This document shows, one piece after another, positions 5,997-8,430 of a stretch of DNA of 8,430 nt (positions are counted from its first letter, which is position 1; each line of letters begins with the position of its first letter). Below the pieces are notes generated by a model. It did no database searches. It saw only the letters and a program-made list of their open reading frames with translations, and had not been told where the DNA came from. Position numbers and translations under genes: made by a program. The DNA is from B8-G4 sp033720735 (lineage in GTDB: Bacteria; Bacteroidota; Bacteroidia; Chitinophagales; Saprospiraceae), in NCBI GenBank assembly GCA_033720735.1, contig JAWWBX010000193.1, positions 1-8,430 of the forward strand. The letters are read 5' to 3'.

Positions 5997-6565
5997 CGGC
6001 CAGGATTATTGTCTTGATTGTGCATCAACGCGCGCAACTTCTGCAGGCATCGCGATTTGTGCGCCTTCACCGTGTTCTCGTTCTTGTAGCCCATGCTGTG
6101 CATGATCGCCTCGATGCTGAAACCCCGGTAATAGAACAACGTCAGGACTTCCTGACAGCTCCGGCCAAGGCGACTCAGGCATCGCCGGATCATAACGGTC
6201 CGCTCGTTTGGTTCAGAGTTCGTCCACGGCGGCAGTTCAGTCCCGGTCAGTACTTCTTCGGTCTGAATCACCCGCCCCTGCTTACGCAATGCCCCAAACA
6301 GCAAATGTTTGGCAATGCTGAACGTGTAGGTCTTGAGGCTGCTGCTCAGGGTGGTCAATCGATCGTTGAGTACATTTTCGTACAGGACGATAAACGCATC
6401 ATGCAATACATCGTGCGCCAGATCCTCATCATGTGTATACTTTGCCGCAAATCTGAGGAAATCAGGCTTGTATGCCAGGTAGTACTTCTGGAACGCGGTC
6501 ATGTTCCCGGATTTCAGCTCTTGCTTCAGCGCTTCGAGCACCAATTGATTGTCAGTATCACCCAT
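5993..6565 (-). CDS. ECF-type RNA polymerase sigma-70 family factor
   Basis: The 190-aa product has the two-domain layout of ECF sigma factors and no sigma 1.1 or region 3. Region 2 covers about 20-90: FQKYYLAYKPDFLRFAAKY, then DEDLAHDVLHDAFIVLYEN (residues 46-64), the core-binding and -10-recognition part. Region 4 covers about 125-180: LSRLGRSCQEVLTLFYYRGF followed by the helix-turn-helix IEAIMHSMGYKNENTVKAHK, which contacts the -35 element. The stop codon overlaps the ATG of the anti-sigma-like gene by 4 nt. Upstream, AGAGGA lies about 11 nt from the ATG and is a possible but distant ribosome binding site. ECF factors usually autoregulate and are held inactive by the protein encoded next to them; the signal here is unknown. 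The exact ECF group could not be assigned by eye. Confidence 0.95.
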   Translation of the reverse strand: MGDTDNQLVLEALKQELKSGNMTAFQKYYLAYKPDFLRFAAKYTHDEDLAHDVLHDAFIVLYENVLNDRLTTLSSSLKTYTFSIAKHLLFGALRKQGRVIQTEEVLTGTELPPWTNSEPNERTVMIRRCLSRLGRSCQEVLTLFYYRGFSIEAIMHSMGYKNENTVKAHKSRCLQKLRALMHNQDNNPGR

Positions 6566-6630
6566 TGATCACCCGATCCTCTTGAAGGTTAACTGCGATA
6601 ATAGAGAATTCCGGAAGCGTCGACCAGTCC
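6566..6630 (-). promoter_or_regulatory. Candidate promoter/leader region of the sigma-anti-sigma unit
   Basis: This 65-nt gap separates the lipoprotein stop from the sigma start, the largest intergenic space on the minus strand here. Read on the minus strand, it contains a TATTAT (6598-6603) resembling a -10 box, but no good -35 at standard spacing, and a TTCCGGAA palindrome (6609-6616) just upstream that contains a GGAA core reminiscent of ECF -35 elements. The evidence is weak; sigma could equally be read through from upstream genes. Confidence 0.25.
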
Positions 6631-7287
6631 CTAATCGTTGTTAGATTGTCCCTGGATCCGAAACTTGGCGCCGAAACCAACCTGGAACAACCGCAGACCA
6701 AAATCTTCAAACACATCATCTGCGTCCGTGTCGTTGAGCAACTCCGCGAAACTCACATCAAGGCCAAACTTGACCTTGCGTCCAAATTCAAGTCCCAGTG
6801 ACCCGCCCAGATAATGTAACGCTCCGTCGCCAAAGGTGAATTGCGATGAGTAACGCGGGGTGAAGTAGAAGGCAAAACGCTCTGAGGGATGCACCGACAT
6901 GTGGACCGGCAGATGCCCCTGAAAAATCCCGTTAGAGCCGACAAACGCGGTGATCCCGATGCCGGGACCCAAGGCAAGGCCAAAAGACGTGGTGCGATCT
7001 CCGACCACCTGGAACTTGGCGTCAAAGACGTACGACGAAAAACTGGAGATCTTCAGCCCGATATCCACCGTTTCACTCACTCCATACCTCCCCATCAGTT
7101 CCATCGTTCCCACGCCAGCATCAGCATCCTCTCCCAGCGGATCCGAGATGCCCAGCGCGCCAAACGCCACCAGGATCTCCCCGTTATGCTCGCCCACGGT
7201 TCTGGCCGTCTGCCAGGAACTCACCTGGATACAGCCGGGCAAGGCCAGCAAAGAAAGGACAGCGATCAATCCATTCAGACGATTCAT
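6631..7287 (-). CDS. Putative lipoprotein, beta-strand-rich, possibly outer-membrane; function unknown
   Basis: I do not recognise a specific family. ATG at 7287 (218 aa) is preferred over an upstream TTG at 7311 because it gives a compact lipoprotein signal: MNR, hydrophobic LIAVLSLLAL, then LPGC with the lipidated Cys19; the +2 residue is Ile, which would favour outer-membrane sorting in many Gram-negatives. The mature part is rich in Gly, Phe, Ser and alternating hydrophobic residues (for example FGLALGPGIGITAFVG, FAFYFTPRYSSQFTFG, HYLGGSLGLEFGRKVKFGLD, GLRLFQVGFGAKFRI), a pattern of amphipathic beta strands as in small outer-membrane barrels. It ends in hydrophilic QSNND rather than an aromatic residue, so it is not a textbook BAM-signal porin. 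The gene lies between the E1 dehydrogenase (39 nt upstream from this start) and the sigma gene on the same strand. Confidence 0.7.
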   Translation of the reverse strand: MNRLNGLIAVLSLLALPGCIQVSSWQTARTVGEHNGEILVAFGALGISDPLGEDADAGVGTMELMGRYGVSETVDIGLKISSFSSYVFDAKFQVVGDRTTSFGLALGPGIGITAFVGSNGIFQGHLPVHMSVHPSERFAFYFTPRYSSQFTFGDGALHYLGGSLGLEFGRKVKFGLDVSFAELLNDTDADDVFEDFGLRLFQVGFGAKFRIQGQSNND

Positions 7288-7326
7288 ACTCCAGACAACT
7301 TGTAAACTCAAGGTAGGCAGTGCAAC

Positions 7327-8430
7327 CTAGTATTCCAACAGCGACCGGATGGCCGATGTGACTTTCTCAACTGAGGGGATCATCGTTTTTTCGAGCACTT
7401 CATTCAAGGGGATGGCCGGCAGGTCTTCAGCTCCGATGACCCGCACCGGAGCATCCAGAGATTCAAAGCAGGCTTCCTGGATGCGGGCCGCCAAGCTCTG
7501 CGCGAAGCTGTTTGACACGGGTTCTTCAGTGACGACCAGGGCGCGATGATGACGGCGCACGCAGTCGTACACCATATCCGTATCAAGCGGATACAAGGTG
7601 CGGAGGTCGACGATCTCCACCTGCCCGGGGAAGGCCAGTGCCGCGCCCAGGGCCCAGTGCACGCCCATGCCATAGGTGATCACGGCAAGCGACGGGGCGG
7701 TCTCTCCATCGGCGGCATGTGCGATGCGCGCCTTGCCAAATGGCAAGATGTAGTCCTCGGCGGGCTCTGTGGTCCGGGCCGACTCCGTGCCAGGCACCTT
7801 GGACCAGTAGAGCCCTTTGTGCTCAAACATCACAACGGGGTTGGGATCGTGATAGGCGGCCTTCATCAGGCCCTTCAGGTCCGCCCCGTTGCTCGGGTAG
7901 GCGATCTTGAGACCCCGGATATTGCACACCACCGATTCGACACTCGAGGAGTGATAAGGACCACCACTCCCGTAGGCACCGATCGGCACACGCAGGATCA
8001 TGCTCACGGGCCATTTGCCGTTAGTCAGAAAACACGAGCGGCTGATCTCGGAAAACAGCTGATTGAGACCCGGCCAGATATAGTCGGCAAACTGCACTTC
8101 AACGATGGGCTTGAGCCCGACAGCAGACATGCCCGCCGTGCTGCCAATGATAAATGCCTCCTGGATCGGCGTGTTGAAAACGCGGTCATGTCCAAACGTA
8201 TCAGCCAGCGTGGCGGCTTCTCGGAACACCCCGCCCAACCGATGCCCGACATCCTGACCATAGAGTAAGCAGGCCGGGTCCTTTTCCATGAGTTCCTTGA
8301 TGGCAAACAAAGCGCAGTCGACCATGACCTTTTCTTCACCGTCATCAGGCACCCGCGTCCCTTGCTCCTTCGTGACCGGGGTCGGTGCAAAGTCGTGTGC
8401 AAACAGATCCTGCGGTTCCGGATCCGGCGC
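7327..8430 (-). CDS. 2-oxoacid dehydrogenase E1, alpha-beta fusion (C-terminal 367 residues: linker plus beta part)
   Basis: The frame is open to the window edge, so the N-terminal part is missing. The first 26 visible residues (APDPEPQDLFAHDFAPTPV...) form a linker with no in-frame stop, which matches E1 proteins in which alpha and beta subunits are fused. The beta part then begins with KVMVDCALFAIKELM and shows LLYGQDVG, LGGVFREAA, RVFNTPIQEAFIIG (its Glu is the expected thiamine-diphosphate-contacting residue), ADYIWPGLNQL, YGSGGPYHSSS and, towards the C-terminus, VDLRTLYPLDTD and VVTEEPV. The enzyme oxidatively decarboxylates a 2-oxoacid with thiamine diphosphate and passes the acyl group to lipoyl-E2 in the cytoplasm. 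Substrate (branched-chain 2-oxoacids or pyruvate) cannot be fixed from this part; similar fused proteins are usually annotated as 2-oxoisovalerate dehydrogenase. A GTG at 8350-8352 could mimic a start, but the sequence upstream of it is conserved-looking linker. Confidence 0.9.
   Translation of the reverse strand, partial: APDPEPQDLFAHDFAPTPVTKEQGTRVPDDGEEKVMVDCALFAIKELMEKDPACLLYGQDVGHRLGGVFREAATLADTFGHDRVFNTPIQEAFIIGSTAGMSAVGLKPIVEVQFADYIWPGLNQLFSEISRSCFLTNGKWPVSMILRVPIGAYGSGGPYHSSSVESVVCNIRGLKIAYPSNGADLKGLMKAAYHDPNPVVMFEHKGLYWSKVPGTESARTTEPAEDYILPFGKARIAHAADGETAPSLAVITYGMGVHWALGAALAFPGQVEIVDLRTLYPLDTDMVYDCVRRHHRALVVTEEPVSNSFAQSLAARIQEACFESLDAPVRVIGAEDLPAIPLNEVLEKTMIPSVEKVTSAIRSLLEY

Overview
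The window looks like a moderately GC-rich (about 55-60 % by eye) chromosome segment from a Bacteroidota-type bacterium or a close relative (Rhodothermota, Balneolota, Ignavibacteria). The main clues are: a 2-oxoacid dehydrogenase E1 protein whose beta part is preceded in frame by a linker, as in the fused alpha-beta E1 enzymes common in that group; an ECF sigma factor with a membrane-anchored TPR anti-sigma-like partner; a four-helix-bundle 'S23/IVP' gene; and starts that mostly lack a good Shine-Dalgarno sequence. The placement is inferred from gene style only.

Left part (1-2236, + strand): a phenylacetyl-CoA epoxidase operon, paaA (3' end only), paaB, paaC and paaD, with the last three abutting or overlapping. 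paaE, the reductase gene that often follows, is not present; a different gene comes next. Between paaA and paaB sits a roughly 490-bp, lower-GC insert. It carries a 131-aa four-helix-bundle protein of the 23S rRNA intervening-sequence family and is bounded by 33-nt inverted repeats built of GCGTTT/AAACGC units. This looks like an intervening-sequence element lodged between two genes of a metabolic operon; in the mRNA its ends could pair and place the whole ORF in a loop.

Middle (2306-6565): a possible envelope signalling module. A 1003-aa protein has a signal peptide, TPR-like repeats, a CHAT caspase-like protease domain with an intact His/Cys dyad, and a C-terminal membrane anchor. It converges on, and overlaps by 38 bp, a two-gene minus-strand unit: an ECF sigma factor and a single-pass TPR protein (likely anti-sigma factor) whose start overlaps the sigma stop. 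Predicted topology places both the CHAT protease and the TPR domain of the anti-sigma-like protein on the outer side of the inner membrane. A testable idea is that the protease cuts the anti-sigma protein to free the sigma factor, in loose parallel with the TPR-CHAT/Csx30/sigma pathway of type III-E CRISPR systems, but without CRISPR parts.

Right part (6631-8430, minus strand): a small lipoprotein with beta-strand-rich sequence, unrecognised in function, then the E1 dehydrogenase (alpha-beta fusion, N-terminal part beyond the window). All four minus-strand genes point the same way and may be partly co-transcribed. No tRNA, rRNA, CRISPR array or transposase was seen.
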